Shown one piece after another: positions 16,693 to 25,596 of a stretch of DNA of 27,266 nucleotides (position 1 is its first letter; each line of letters opens with the position of its first letter). Position numbers and translations under genes: made by a program. Below the pieces are notes generated by a model. That model was not told where the DNA came from. It did not search any database and was given only the letters and a program-made list of their open reading frames with translations. The stretch lies in assembly GCA_035647435.1 (NCBI GenBank), contig DASRNM010000009.1, forward strand, positions 1 to 27,266, given 5' to 3'. The DNA is from JAAZFZ01 sp035647435. Lineage in GTDB: Bacteria; Bacillota; Clostridia; Oscillospirales; Acutalibacteraceae.

Positions 16693-17283
16693 TTAACCTC
16701 CGTTTTTTTGATTTAGTAATAGCTCATTATAGCAGTTTATACTGTCTGGGTGAATAATTATACATTTTTTTGTAAGATCAGAAATGCAAAACCTTAAAGC
16801 AAAAAGCATTGCGGATTCAAGGCTTTCCTCTGCAAGAGCTCTCATTGTTTGAACGCCGTTGTAGGTTCGCTCCTCAGAGTTAAAGTCAGATATATAAATA
16901 ATTTTTTCCAACAAGCTCATTTTTGCTCGACCGGTTGTGTGGTACCTGATAGCATTGATAATATCAGCGTCTTCAATTGAGAATTCAGTTTTAATGAATG
17001 ATGCTCCTGCCATGGCGTGCCATAACTTTCGGTTAGCATATTCGCAAGGAGTAAGGCTGACATTGTCTTTTTTAAGCACTGCCAGTTGTTCATCTCTTGA
17101 GGCGTTTTTCATCACATCGTGCAAAAGGCCCGCAAGGTAAGCTTTGTTTTTGCCGCATGAATATTTTTCCGCTAGGTATACAGCATATTGAGCAACATTC
17201 AACGAGTGTGCAAACCTTTCGGGGGTTAGCCGTTTTTCAAGCAACTTTTTATATTCTTCAAAGGTAGAGATTGTTGTCTGCAA
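16693..17283 (-). CDS. yqeK: YqeK-type HD-domain hydrolase (symmetrical Ap4A hydrolase)
   Basis: A 196-residue HD-superfamily metal phosphohydrolase. H26 (FAHSLNV), H55-D56 (GLLHDVMK), a later His (LWHAMAG), RYHTTG and DF in YISDFNSE match the metal ligands of YqeK. YqeK homologues split diadenosine tetraphosphate into two ADP, clearing an alarmone. The start is a TTG at 17283 with AGAGGTGAT about 8 bases upstream; no ATG exists before the conserved region. Its 5' end overlaps nadD by 26 bases. Confidence 0.93.
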   Translation of the reverse strand: MQTTISTFEEYKKLLEKRLTPERFAHSLNVAQYAVYLAEKYSCGKNKAYLAGLLHDVMKNASRDEQLAVLKKDNVSLTPCEYANRKLWHAMAGASFIKTEFSIEDADIINAIRYHTTGRAKMSLLEKIIYISDFNSEERTYNGVQTMRALAEESLESAMLFALRFCISDLTKKCIIIHPDSINCYNELLLNQKNGG

Positions 17284-17872
17284 TGTATTGTATCACCTCT
17301 TGTGCCACAAATGGGCTTATATCCTGATGGGTTTTAATCATTTTTCTGATCAGACTTGATGTTACGCTCAAGGGCTTGAAGTCTAAAACAATTAAATTGT
17401 GCCCTTTAAATAGGCTTGGAATACCGTGCTTTTTAAGGGGATTGTTGGTTGTATCACGCTCGGCTGCACATATTGTGCATAGGTTTAGAACGTCTTTATA
17501 TCGGTGCCATTCATCGAAAGATAAAAGCATGTCCGAACCGATTATTAAATAAAAATGTGCGCTTGGGTAAAGTTCTGAAAGAGCGGTTAGGGTATCAAAA
17601 GTGTAGCTTTTGCCCTCTCGCTTTATTTCAATGTCGCACACATGAAAACGCTTGTCCCTTTCAAATGTCAGCGAACACATTCGCAATCGATGCTCACTGG
17701 AAACGAGGCCATCTGCCTGTTTGTGAGGAGGGGTATAGGTTGGTATTATCAGCACATCTGAAAGAGAAAGCTTATCAGCAAAATCACTTACAAGCTTTAA
17801 ATGCCCGAGGTGTGGGGGATTAAAGGTTCCCCCAAAAACACCTATTTTTTTGTGTTCTGAAGTCTTTGTCAT
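17258..17872 (-). CDS. nadD: Nicotinate-nucleotide adenylyltransferase
   Basis: A 204-residue NadD that adenylates nicotinate mononucleotide with ATP to make deamido-NAD in NAD synthesis. GGTFNPPHLGH near the N-terminus contains the HxGH nucleotidyltransferase motif. GSDMLLSFDEWHRY is the family's GxD segment, and SVTSSLIRKMI near the C-terminus is the ISSTxxR equivalent. The ATG follows the stop of the upstream permease by 2 bases and has only a weak AAAG ribosome site, so it may depend on coupling. It is first in the nadD-yqeK-rsfS-leuS series. Confidence 0.96.
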   Translation of the reverse strand: MTKTSEHKKIGVFGGTFNPPHLGHLKLVSDFADKLSLSDVLIIPTYTPPHKQADGLVSSEHRLRMCSLTFERDKRFHVCDIEIKREGKSYTFDTLTALSELYPSAHFYLIIGSDMLLSFDEWHRYKDVLNLCTICAAERDTTNNPLKKHGIPSLFKGHNLIVLDFKPLSVTSSLIRKMIKTHQDISPFVAQEVIQYIADNNLYL

Positions 17873-17874
17873 CG

Positions 17875-18699
17875 TTACTTTACATTAACCTTTGTTTTTA
17901 ACAAATAATTTGTTGCAAAAAACAACGCAACAATCATTATTATTTGCACAAAGGGCTGTGTTATGTTCACAGAAAAAACACTTTCTGTGATTGTGGAGTC
18001 ACGCAAAAAGTTTAAACCTGTCGAGTCGGAGACCATGAACACAGGCAACGCTTTGCTTGCATATTTCACTAAGACATTGCTTATAAGAACCCTGACAGCA
18101 AAGAATACAACAATTGCCCAAAGGGTGCTTCTGTGTTGGAATGGTTTTGTGTTTGCCGCCGAAATAGCAAAATAGATGTTCATTATTAGCACAAGCAAGC
18201 CGGAAAAGACAGACAACACATAAACAACTACTGTTTTGATTATATTTGCAGTGCTCGGGAGGTTTGTGTACAGTGCAAGAAAATCTTTTATTGTTGTAAC
18301 GGTTTCCTCGCCGTATTGAACGGTGGCAACTCCTTTAGTGTAGGTGTAAACTCCAAACATTATTGCAAGAAGCATCAAATAACTGATAAGTATCCATACA
18401 AACGAAACAATTATTTTTGAACTGAGCAATGAGCTGCTTTTAACGGGCAGGGACATACTCAAATAGCCTTGATTACCAAAAAGAGATTTGTTGAAATTGA
18501 TAACGATATAAACGAATGTTACAACAATTAAAACAAGACCTATTATGACAAGAACAAGACTGCTTAAAACACTCATAAGCTCGCTTTTTGTAATGAATGA
18601 AAGCGTTGTCATTATAACAGCGATGGCAAGAGCGGAATAGACAGGGATGAGCATATGTGCAGTGAATTTGAATTCGTTCTTAATAAGCTTGCCAAGCAT
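17875..18699 (-). CDS. ABC transporter permease (ABC-2 type)
   Basis: A 274-residue integral membrane protein with about six hydrophobic segments: near residues 15-40, 45-75, 100-125, 150-180, 195-225 and 245-268. It pairs with the ATPase just upstream, which it overlaps by 20 bases, so the two form an ABC-2-like exporter or bacitracin/antibiotic-type transporter. Substrate is not evident. The start MLGKLIKNEFK is chosen because AGGAGGTG lies about 6 bases upstream; a longer frame to 18792 would run deep into the ATPase gene. Confidence 0.85.
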   Translation of the reverse strand: MLGKLIKNEFKFTAHMLIPVYSALAIAVIMTTLSFITKSELMSVLSSLVLVIIGLVLIVVTFVYIVINFNKSLFGNQGYLSMSLPVKSSSLLSSKIIVSFVWILISYLMLLAIMFGVYTYTKGVATVQYGEETVTTIKDFLALYTNLPSTANIIKTVVVYVLSVFSGLLVLIMNIYFAISAANTKPFQHRSTLWAIVVFFAVRVLISNVLVKYASKALPVFMVSDSTGLNFLRDSTITESVFSVNITQPFVQIIMIVALFFATNYLLKTKVNVK

Positions 18700-19390
18700 A
18701 TTGGAACACCTCCTTAAACGCGTCTTCAATGGTTTTTCCGTCTTTGCGGATATCCTCAACCTTTGAGTGAAGAAGAATTTTGCCTTGCCCAATCATTAGA
18801 GCGGTATCAAAAATTGATTCAACATCATGAATTAAATGCGTTGAAAGGAGCATGGTTGAACCCTCGGGATGGTTTTTCAAGATAGTTTCAAGAATAAAGG
18901 CTCGTGCAGCGGGGTCAACGCCACCGAGAGGCTCGTCAAGCACATAAAGTCTAGCATTGCGACACATGACCAAAAGTAATTGAAGTTTTTCTTGCATTCC
19001 TTTTGACATGCTTTTAAACTTTTGATTTTCGGGCAGTTGAAAAGCTTCCAGCATTTTATAAGCTTTTTCCTTATCAAAGTCTTTATAAAAATCCGAAATA
19101 TACTTTATTGCATTTTTTGGAGTCATCCAATCGGGTAGATATGATTTTTCGGGCAAATACGCAATCATGGATTTTGAGTTGACTCCGATTTCCTCGCCGT
19201 CTATCAAAATCTCGCCCGAATAGTCATTAATAAGACCTGTAAGAATTTTTAAAAGTGAAGTTTTACCGCATCCGTTTGGGCCTAAAAGACCTATAATTTG
19301 CCCCTCCTCCAAAGAAAAGGAAATATCGTCCAAAACAAGATGGTTTCCATAGGATTTACTTAGGTGTTTGACTTCTATCAAATTTGACAT
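18680..19390 (-). CDS. ABC transporter ATP-binding protein
   Basis: A 236-residue ABC ATPase. Walker A GPNGCGKTS at 37-45, a divergent signature MSKGMQ at 128-133 (SKGMQ in place of LSGGQ, usual for exporter-type subfamilies), Walker B LYVLDEP at 148-154 with catalytic E153, and the switch His in LLSTHLIHD. It powers the permease encoded directly downstream. Start ATG with AGGAGGT upstream. It follows the MFS gene by 19 bases and may share its transcript. No GntR-type regulator is present next to it. Confidence 0.93.
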   Translation of the reverse strand: MSNLIEVKHLSKSYGNHLVLDDISFSLEEGQIIGLLGPNGCGKTSLLKILTGLINDYSGEILIDGEEIGVNSKSMIAYLPEKSYLPDWMTPKNAIKYISDFYKDFDKEKAYKMLEAFQLPENQKFKSMSKGMQEKLQLLLVMCRNARLYVLDEPLGGVDPAARAFILETILKNHPEGSTMLLSTHLIHDVESIFDTALMIGQGKILLHSKVEDIRKDGKTIEDAFKEVFQYAWQAY

Positions 19391-19409
19391 TGTCTACCTC
19401 CTGACATTT

Positions 19410-20747
19410 TTAGTCTTCCGACATTCTGATTTCTTCTATAGTCTCATCAGATATTGTTGAAACTTCGCCGTGGCGAACTTGTGAAACGCTTGCTAACGCA
19501 AGTGCGAAACAAACTGAGCAATATACGAACAATGACCAATAGGTGCCTGTTACATCAAAGATTACTCCGCAAGCAACTGGGCCGACTATTGAGGCTGAGA
19601 AGGTTGCTGTGTAATAGTAACCTGTGAAAGTGCCGACCCTCTCATCGCCACCAAGTTCAAGAACAAGGGGCAGGGTGTTGATTGTAACAAGAGCTATTAA
19701 TGCACCGCCGCAAACAATTGCGACATAAAGCATTGCCATTGATTGAGTTATAAAATATAGCAAGAACAGCGAAACAATTCCACCTAAGCCAATCATAATC
19801 GTTTTCTTTCTGCCGTAGTGTTTGCCCAGTTTGCCGGCAGGCAAAGCTGCTGCGACAGTTGCAAAAGCAAAAACTGTGATGAAAAGCGGTGCTTTAGTTT
19901 CTGACATACTTAGCTCTGCCGTTGCAAAGGTTGTAAAATAGGTTTGTATTGAATCGGTTGCGTTTGAATTGAAAAACAGAGCAATAAGCATAAAGATAAG
20001 GCTCTTTCTTTCTGCTGAGGGTAGGCGCATTGCCTTAAACTTTTCTTTTTCAGCCTTGCGTGCTCTTTTTCGTTCTTCTTCGCTTTCGAGCGTTCTTGAG
20101 TTTGTTTTTGAAAGTCTGTTATCGGGTTCTTTAACGATAAAGACAACAACTAGCAGACAGATTATCATAACAACTGCACCGAAAATAAAAACGCCGTTTC
20201 GTATGCTTGTGTTGTCGGTAGCTTCGATTTTGAAAACAACAGAAATTATCTTGCCTGCAACCGTACCTAAAACTGTTCCAACAGCACCCATGAGGTTTAT
20301 TATTGCGTTGCCTTCACTGCGAAGTTTTGAGGGAGTGAGGTCGGGCATTAAAGCGACAACGGGCGCTCGCCATGTTGACATAGTAAAGGTGAAAAGGATA
20401 ATGCAAGGCATCAAAAACCAAATGTCAGGAATTCTTGGGATAAGCACAAAGAAAAGTGCAGCAACTGGAATTCCGACCATTAAAAAGGGCGTTCTTTTGC
20501 CGAACCGGGTGTGAGTCGTGTCGGAAATCCTGCCAAAAAGCGGTTGAAAGATAACGCCAAAAATGTTATCTATAACCATTATTATTCCTACAATGGTTCC
20601 GGTAATGGCGAGACTGCTGATGGCGTCATTCTCTTTGAGTATCAAAGGAACATATGCGTTATAGATAGTCCAGGAAATCATACTTGCCATAAAGCCGAAA
20701 CCAATAAGTATCGTTTTGCCATACTTTAGTTTAAGTTTTTCTGCCAT
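19410..20747 (-). CDS. MFS transporter, GPH/sugar-symporter-like
   Basis: A 445-residue 12-helix transporter. The loop after TM2, GRISDTTHTRFGKRTPFLMVG (about residues 73-93), is typical of the glycoside-pentoside-hexuronide cation symporters and related sucrose-type carriers. A charged central loop (about residues 210-245, rich in K/R/E) separates the two six-helix halves. Likely role is proton- or sodium-coupled sugar or glycoside uptake; the substrate cannot be told. ATG start with GGAGG 8 bases upstream. It is 73 bases after the suf gene, with only a weak hairpin (20774-20801) between. Confidence 0.88.
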   Translation of the reverse strand: MAEKLKLKYGKTILIGFGFMASMISWTIYNAYVPLILKENDAISSLAITGTIVGIIMVIDNIFGVIFQPLFGRISDTTHTRFGKRTPFLMVGIPVAALFFVLIPRIPDIWFLMPCIILFTFTMSTWRAPVVALMPDLTPSKLRSEGNAIINLMGAVGTVLGTVAGKIISVVFKIEATDNTSIRNGVFIFGAVVMIICLLVVVFIVKEPDNRLSKTNSRTLESEEERKRARKAEKEKFKAMRLPSAERKSLIFMLIALFFNSNATDSIQTYFTTFATAELSMSETKAPLFITVFAFATVAAALPAGKLGKHYGRKKTIMIGLGGIVSLFLLYFITQSMAMLYVAIVCGGALIALVTINTLPLVLELGGDERVGTFTGYYYTATFSASIVGPVACGVIFDVTGTYWSLFVYCSVCFALALASVSQVRHGEVSTISDETIEEIRMSED

Positions 20748-20820
20748 GAAGCTTCCTCCAAATAATTTATTATAACGCCCGAAACAATGCCTTGGGCGGT
20801 TATTTCAAGGGGTGCTAAAA

Positions 20821-21741
20821 CTATTTTAAAAAACCCTGAACGATGATTTCTTCGGCCTCTTCTTCGTTCATTCCAAAGGTTTGGAGCTTTATAAGCTGGT
20901 CGTTGTTGATTCTGCCGATAGCGGCCTCGTGAACTATTTGCGCTTCTGAATGATTTGCGGAAATTTCGGGAATTGAACGGATTTTTGCATTGTCCATAAT
21001 AATAGAGTCGCATTGAACATGGGCTCTGCACTTGTTATTTCCAACAGCTCTTGGGTAAAAGGTTTGTTCAGAGTTGTCTTTGCCAACTGAGCGTGAAATA
21101 ATCTGTGCGGAAGAATCCTCACCGTTCAAATTAATTTCCATATTAGAGCGGGCTGTTTGGTTGCCGTGTGTCATAAGTCTTTCTGTAATGATAAGCTTTG
21201 CGCCTGCGCCGAGATTGGCTGTTGTTTCACGAAAGGTTGAATCAACTCCCTTGATTTGAACCATTTCCATTTCGCAGACGGCTCCCTCGTCAAGGTCAAC
21301 CACGGTTGTTGGGTTGAGCACTTTCTCTCCCTTGCCTTCACCTTGACCGTAGTGTTTTTCGACATATTTTATCTTTGAGTTTTTGCCGATATAGAACTTA
21401 TGAATACCGTCATGCTGGCTTTTGTTATCACCTGAATTGTGTATTCCGCACCCTGCAACAATCAGCACGTCGGAGTTTTCGCCTATATGGAAATCGTTAT
21501 AGACCATTTCCTCGACACCTGTTTTTGTAATAATGACGGGGATATGGATGCTTTCGTTTTTAGTGTTTGGCTTAACAACAATATCTATGCCCAGTTTGTT
21601 GGACTTTGTTGTTATGGTAATATTTGCAGTTGAATGCTGTTGAAGCCCTTTGCCGTTTTTGCGAATATTAAAAGCTCCTGTAGGGGTGCTGTGAAGGTCG
21701 GCAACAGATTCAAGCAACTGAGAGTCTATTGATTTATCCAT
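20821..21741 (-). CDS. SufB/SufD-family Fe-S scaffold protein (minimal SMS-type)
   Basis: A 306-residue SufB/D-core protein that works with SufC in building Fe-S clusters. The beta-helix core is followed by the conserved C-terminal helices: NHSEAQIVHEAAIGRIN then QLIKLQTFGMNEEEAEEIIVQGFL. It lacks the long SufB N-terminal domain, and a GCGIHNSG segment near residue 105 holds a candidate ligand Cys. Short SufB partnered only by SufC is the arrangement described as the minimal SMS system in archaea and clostridia. The ATG at 21741 lies inside the end of sufC (8-base overlap); a longer frame to 21870 overlaps sufC and has no ribosome site. Confidence 0.9.
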   Translation of the reverse strand: MDKSIDSQLLESVADLHSTPTGAFNIRKNGKGLQQHSTANITITTKSNKLGIDIVVKPNTKNESIHIPVIITKTGVEEMVYNDFHIGENSDVLIVAGCGIHNSGDNKSQHDGIHKFYIGKNSKIKYVEKHYGQGEGKGEKVLNPTTVVDLDEGAVCEMEMVQIKGVDSTFRETTANLGAGAKLIITERLMTHGNQTARSNMEINLNGEDSSAQIISRSVGKDNSEQTFYPRAVGNNKCRAHVQCDSIIMDNAKIRSIPEISANHSEAQIVHEAAIGRINNDQLIKLQTFGMNEEEAEEIIVQGFLK

Positions 21742-22474
21742 TATTATCCACAGCCTTTCGAGAGAATTTGCAATTCGCCTCAAACTCATTGAGAAGGTTA
21801 GGAAAAACATCTTCTTTTTTGCCTTGTGTACGGATTTTGCCTTGAGCAATAACCACGATTTCATCGGCAAGGTTCATAATTCTCTCTTGATGTGAAATAA
21901 CTATAACGCTTTTGTGCGTTTTTTTACACATTCTTTTGAAGCTTTCAACAAGCATGGTGAAGCTCCATAGGTCAATGCCTGCTTCCGGCTCGTCAAAAAT
22001 AGCAAGGTCGAGCTCTCTTGCCATGAGCGTCGCAATTTCAATTCGTTTGACCTCTCCGCCCGAAAGAGAGCTGTCAACCTCACGCTCGAGATATTCTTTT
22101 GAGCATAACCCGACATCTGTCAAATAATCGCAACACTCGCCCTCAGGAAGTTCTTCGCCGTGGGCAAGACTTAAAAGCTTTTTGACTGTCAGACCTTTGA
22201 AACGGGGAGGGTGTTGAAAAGCATAACCAATGCCGAGCTTTGCCCGTTGGGTTATGCTCAGGTTAGTAATGTTTTCGCCGTTAAAAAATATTTGACCGGC
22301 GGTGGGTTTTTCTATACCCATTATTATTTTTGCGATTGTTGATTTTCCGCCTCCGTTAGGGCCTGTGATGACTAAAAACTTACCATCATCAAGGGTGAGA
22401 CTGACATTGTCTAAAATATCAAATTTCCCGCCACCATCATTGACGCTGAAGGAGACATTTCTTAATTCCAGCAT
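21734..22474 (-). CDS. sufC: Fe-S cluster assembly ATPase SufC
   Basis: A 246-residue ABC-type ATPase of the SUF pathway, soluble rather than a transporter subunit. Walker A GPNGGGKST at 38-46, the SufC-like FQHPPRFKG Q-loop region (87-95), signature LSGGEVKR at 137-144, Walker B LAIFDEPEAGIDLW with catalytic E162, and switch His in VISHQE. DEPEAGIDLWS is a SufC-type variant of the D-loop. It precedes sufB/D with overlap, and no sufS, sufU or sufE is nearby. A good promoter lies upstream at 22507-22535. Confidence 0.95.
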   Translation of the reverse strand: MLELRNVSFSVNDGGGKFDILDNVSLTLDDGKFLVITGPNGGGKSTIAKIIMGIEKPTAGQIFFNGENITNLSITQRAKLGIGYAFQHPPRFKGLTVKKLLSLAHGEELPEGECCDYLTDVGLCSKEYLEREVDSSLSGGEVKRIEIATLMARELDLAIFDEPEAGIDLWSFTMLVESFKRMCKKTHKSVIVISHQERIMNLADEIVVIAQGKIRTQGKKEDVFPNLLNEFEANCKFSRKAVDNNG

Positions 22475-22506
22475 AGCACAACTCCTGTGTCCTCATATAC
22501 CGTTAA

Positions 22507-22535
22507 ATTATACAACTTTTATTTATCAATAGCAA
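22507..22535 (-). promoter_or_regulatory. Promoter of the sufC-sufB/D operon
   Basis: Reading the - strand, TTGCTA (22535-22530) and TATAAT (22512-22507) are separated by 17 bases. Transcription would start about 25 bases before the sufC start codon. Inferred from the consensus match. Confidence 0.65.
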
Positions 22536-22571
22536 GCATTTAATGGCTACGATTTTTGTGTTTATTGAGGG

Positions 22572-22602
22572 CAAAAATGGCGGATTGAAAACTCAACCCG
22601 CC
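22572..22602 (-). terminator. Intrinsic terminator after the small membrane protein gene
   Basis: On the - strand GGCGGGTTGA (22602-22593) pairs with TCAATCCGCC (22588-22579; one G-U pair) around a 4-base loop, followed by ATTTTTG. It ends the transcript of the two genes at 22617-24796 just before the sufC promoter. Confidence 0.85.
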
Positions 22603-22616
22603 GCAAATAATTTGTA

Positions 22617-23171
22617 TTAAACGAAAAGCTGATAAGCGATAAGTGCAATGAGCATGAGCGTTGTCAAGCCGTAACGTTCGAGAAACGAGCCTGCAACAAT
22701 AATTGCGCTTGGAACGAACAACAAAATTTTCCAAAAAAGGTTTGCCCCACCATCTTTTTTATAAAGCAAATCCCACATATTAAGGGCGTGCTCAACTAGC
22801 GGGAACATATTGCTTAGCATTGCTGTGCCGAGATAAAGCAGGGCAACATACAACGCAAAAAAGGTGATAGAGGATGCAGTTGAAATGTCAGTTGCTCTTA
22901 CGGCAAGCAGGCACAGGTTAATATACCCTGTCATAAAAAACGGAAAAGCAAAAATACCGTTAAGGAAGGATGGCAAAAAGCAAACCAAAAAGCCCTTTGA
23001 TTTTGATTGTGCAAAGGGATGGTCTGCATGACCGCAGGTTTCGTTTAAAGGCAGGTATTTCGAGCTTTCAACGGGTATGCCGAGAACGCGACAGGATAAA
23101 TGTTCCCAAAAACCTTTGATGTATGCGCCGGGGAAGGTTATAAGTTTAGATATCATATAAATAATTGTCAT
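22617..23171 (-). CDS. Small multi-pass membrane protein, possibly degenerate M50-like
   Basis: A 184-residue protein with about four hydrophobic segments (near 65-90, 95-125, 145-160, 165-184). The N-terminus FPGAYIKGFWEHLSCRVLG resembles, by position and hydrophobic pattern, the FPG...HExxH...C..G opening of some small M50-like zinc peptidases, but the His/Glu zinc ligands are absent here (K, G and E instead). If the relationship is real, it is a catalytically dead member. A GHADHP segment follows at about 47-52. The start overlaps the stop of the upstream TPR/zinc-ribbon gene by 4 bases, so the two are probably translated together and may interact at the membrane. Function unknown. Confidence 0.75.
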   Translation of the reverse strand: MTIIYMISKLITFPGAYIKGFWEHLSCRVLGIPVESSKYLPLNETCGHADHPFAQSKSKGFLVCFLPSFLNGIFAFPFFMTGYINLCLLAVRATDISTASSITFFALYVALLYLGTAMLSNMFPLVEHALNMWDLLYKKDGGANLFWKILLFVPSAIIVAGSFLERYGLTTLMLIALIAYQLFV

Positions 23172-24796
23172 TGCACGTCACCTCTTCCTTGAGCGTAAAT
23201 CTCTTCAAGAGAAATTTTACCCTCCTTGTAATCAATAACCATATCCGGTGTTGGATAGTCGCTTGAGGTGAGCAACGACTCAATTTCTTTATACCATGTA
23301 GTGTCGTCTGTCAACACTGAAAACACTTGTATCGTATAGGCAAGCTCCAACGTTAGGCCGATATCGGCAGCGGTTTCAAGTGTTGTTTTCGCTGATGCCG
23401 TATCGCCCTTAAGCATATATACGATGCCTTTTTGCCGATAAAGCTCAAGGTTCTCTTGGTCAATCGCCAGGCCGTCCTCACAGGTTGCAAGAGCGGCATC
23501 GTAGTCATTGTTGAGGCGGTGAAGTTCTGCAAGCATTGCATAATAACTTGAGTTTTCACTCTCGTTGCCCTTTAACACTTCACAATGTTCAAAAGCTTCG
23601 TCTTTTTTTCCTAGAAGGAAGAGGGAGCGTATTTTATAAACATGGGTTGAAGCATTTTTTCCGTTTTTCTTAGCATCTTCTTCCGACGCTTTTATACATT
23701 CCTCATAATTTTCTGCTCTAAAAAGACCTTCTGTTTTATAGAGATAGGCGGTTGAAACTTTAAAGTTGTTTTCGATTGCAAGATCTGCTGTTTCAACAAC
23801 CTTGTCGTACATTTCCTCTAACAAATAAAGCTGCATCATCTCTGCACAATAGAGCCAGCATTCGTCGGGGGCAAGCGCCTTGACCTTGTTGATTGTTTTC
23901 AACTGCAACCCGACATCCTCAGAGGTTATGGCTGTCGCATTGAACCTAAAATATTCGACAATATAGTCAACATAATCGGGATTGTTTTTTACTGCATCGT
24001 CAAGTATTCCCGAAAACTCTTTATAGGAAATTTTGCCGTCAAATTCCGCGCCGTAATATATAGAATAAAAATATTCTTGATAATATTCTGAGTAAAGTTG
24101 TGATATTTCCGTATAAGTTGGTTCGATTTTATTGTATTTGTCGGAAACCGTTTTAATATCGGCGGGAACACGTTTTTCGGGATAGTATTTTACTATAAGA
24201 TTACCAGCTTCGATTATACCGCTGTCAACGGCAGTTGCATTTATTATCTTATTGATTGTTTTTTCTCCAACAGAAAAGAAAAGCTTCTGTTCAGAGGTGC
24301 CGATTATCCCATTGAACTTGTCGTTGTTTTCTTCAGCAGCTATCTGCGCTTCTGAATAATAGTTTAGTGCGACGAAATAGTTGTTTTTATTGGCGCTTAA
24401 ATCACCTTTTAAAACATTGAGATATATTTCACATGTGGGTACAAGTAAAAATGTTGCGAAAACAGACACCAAAACCAAAATAAAAGCTGCAATAAAAGAC
24501 TGTGGTTTTATTGAGGGACATTTCATTTCATTCTCACATTTTTCACAATATTCCATAGCCAAAGAAACGGGGGCAGAGCACCTTTTGCAAACGGGCCCGT
24601 CATAACCTGTTTCTTCTTCGCTTTTCTCATCTTCGAGCGGCTGCATGTCGCCACCCTCAAGCTTTGCTTCGATGCTAGGGTGATTATTGTCGCTTTCCTC
24701 TGTGGTTAAGCTATCGTTTTCCAAATTGTCTGGGTTTTTTATTGGATTTGAATTTTCTTCGGGGTTAAATCCGCCTGAAGTACTCTCTTCGTTCAA
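23168..24796 (-). CDS. Membrane-anchored TPR protein with zinc ribbon
   Basis: A 542-residue protein. Residues 1-65 are acidic and disordered, 70-87 form a zinc ribbon with paired CxxC motifs (C70, C73, C84, C87), 101-122 are a single membrane helix, and the long C-terminal part carries TPR-like repeats (for example around 375-470, NDYDAALATCEDGLAIDQENLELYRQ). The ribbon is cytoplasmic and the TPR part probably extracellular, given the positive residues before the helix. The start is a TTG with AAGGAGG 8 bases upstream. It overlaps the next gene by 4 bases. It probably serves as a scaffold; no catalytic motif is visible. Confidence 0.85.
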   Translation of the reverse strand: MNEESTSGGFNPEENSNPIKNPDNLENDSLTTEESDNNHPSIEAKLEGGDMQPLEDEKSEEETGYDGPVCKRCSAPVSLAMEYCEKCENEMKCPSIKPQSFIAAFILVLVSVFATFLLVPTCEIYLNVLKGDLSANKNNYFVALNYYSEAQIAAEENNDKFNGIIGTSEQKLFFSVGEKTINKIINATAVDSGIIEAGNLIVKYYPEKRVPADIKTVSDKYNKIEPTYTEISQLYSEYYQEYFYSIYYGAEFDGKISYKEFSGILDDAVKNNPDYVDYIVEYFRFNATAITSEDVGLQLKTINKVKALAPDECWLYCAEMMQLYLLEEMYDKVVETADLAIENNFKVSTAYLYKTEGLFRAENYEECIKASEEDAKKNGKNASTHVYKIRSLFLLGKKDEAFEHCEVLKGNESENSSYYAMLAELHRLNNDYDAALATCEDGLAIDQENLELYRQKGIVYMLKGDTASAKTTLETAADIGLTLELAYTIQVFSVLTDDTTWYKEIESLLTSSDYPTPDMVIDYKEGKISLEEIYAQGRGDVQ

Positions 24797-24898
24797 ATCA
24801 AAACCTCCTTATATAGTATAACAACTAATTCTATCATGTTTATTTGACGAATTCAACAAATCAATTAAATGTTTACAATTTAGTAGCGCAAAACACAC

Positions 24899-24937
24899 AA
24901 AAGGTGATTCCTATTACACTGAATAGAAATCACCTTT
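24899..24937 (-). terminator. Terminator after thiT
   Basis: AAAGGTGATT and AATCACCTTT form a 10-base stem with an inner CTATT/AATAG pairing. Read on the - strand it follows the thiT stop by about 10 bases and runs into TTTTGTGTGTTTT. It may also stop + strand transcription. Confidence 0.75.
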
Positions 24938-24947
24938 GACTAAAAAT

Positions 24948-25583
24948 TTACAGGCTTGCTAATCGCGCTTCTTTTTGAATGGGTTTTACAGAAATTATAA
25001 TAACGAGCCCAACAATTGCAAAAGAAAGGTCTGGAAGAAGGAAGGCTGAGTTATACAATATTGAATAAATTGCTGTTAGAGTAAAGCCTGAATAGGTTTC
25101 AAGTATTTTTTGCCCAATGGCAACGGATTCAAGAGTACTCTGCGCGTAAGAACCCCAAATCAGAATCCCTGAAAGGAAATGACATAAAAGCCTTGCAATT
25201 CCAGCAACTGTAGCACCTGCGGCAATGGAAAGCTGTGGGGTTTTAATTTTGTTTTTAAAAACACCTGCAAGGGACATTGCTGCATATGCAACAACATAGT
25301 CAAGCACGGCGATTAAAACAATTTTCCACCAGCTTTGTGCGATATACATTCCGTGACTAGCGCCGATTATCGCTTGAATTGCGCCAAAGGATATGCTGCA
25401 AACTAAACCCCATTTTACACCGTAAATATAGCAAATCAACATTACCGGTGCCATGCTCATTGGAGTTATTTGACCGCCGAAGGGCAAGCGTGGGCCTATG
25501 GGTATAATTGAAAGGATTGTTCCGAGTGCTATCATTATTGAACTAAGCGCTAATCGTTTTGTTCTTTCTTGTCTTTGATTCAT
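24948..25583 (-). CDS. thiT: Thiamine-specific ECF transporter S component ThiT
   Basis: A 211-residue membrane protein with six hydrophobic segments, matching the ThiT substrate-binding subunit of an energy-coupling factor (ECF) transporter that takes up thiamine. Visible family traits include the long opening helix, GGQITPMSMAPVMLICYIYG and WGSYAQS, plus the position right behind a TPP riboswitch. The ECF energising module is not in this window, so it must share a module encoded elsewhere. Start ATG with AGGAGG 7 bases upstream. Monocistronic: terminator at 24899-24937. Confidence 0.94.
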   Translation of the reverse strand: MNQRQERTKRLALSSIMIALGTILSIIPIGPRLPFGGQITPMSMAPVMLICYIYGVKWGLVCSISFGAIQAIIGASHGMYIAQSWWKIVLIAVLDYVVAYAAMSLAGVFKNKIKTPQLSIAAGATVAGIARLLCHFLSGILIWGSYAQSTLESVAIGQKILETYSGFTLTAIYSILYNSAFLLPDLSFAIVGLVIIISVKPIQKEARLASL

Positions 25584-25596
25584 TTAAAAACCTCCT

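Noticed and set aside
20774..20801. Hairpin between sufB/D and the MFS gene as a terminator
   Set aside because: The stem is imperfect with a long loop and no T tract follows, so read-through into the MFS gene remains possible.
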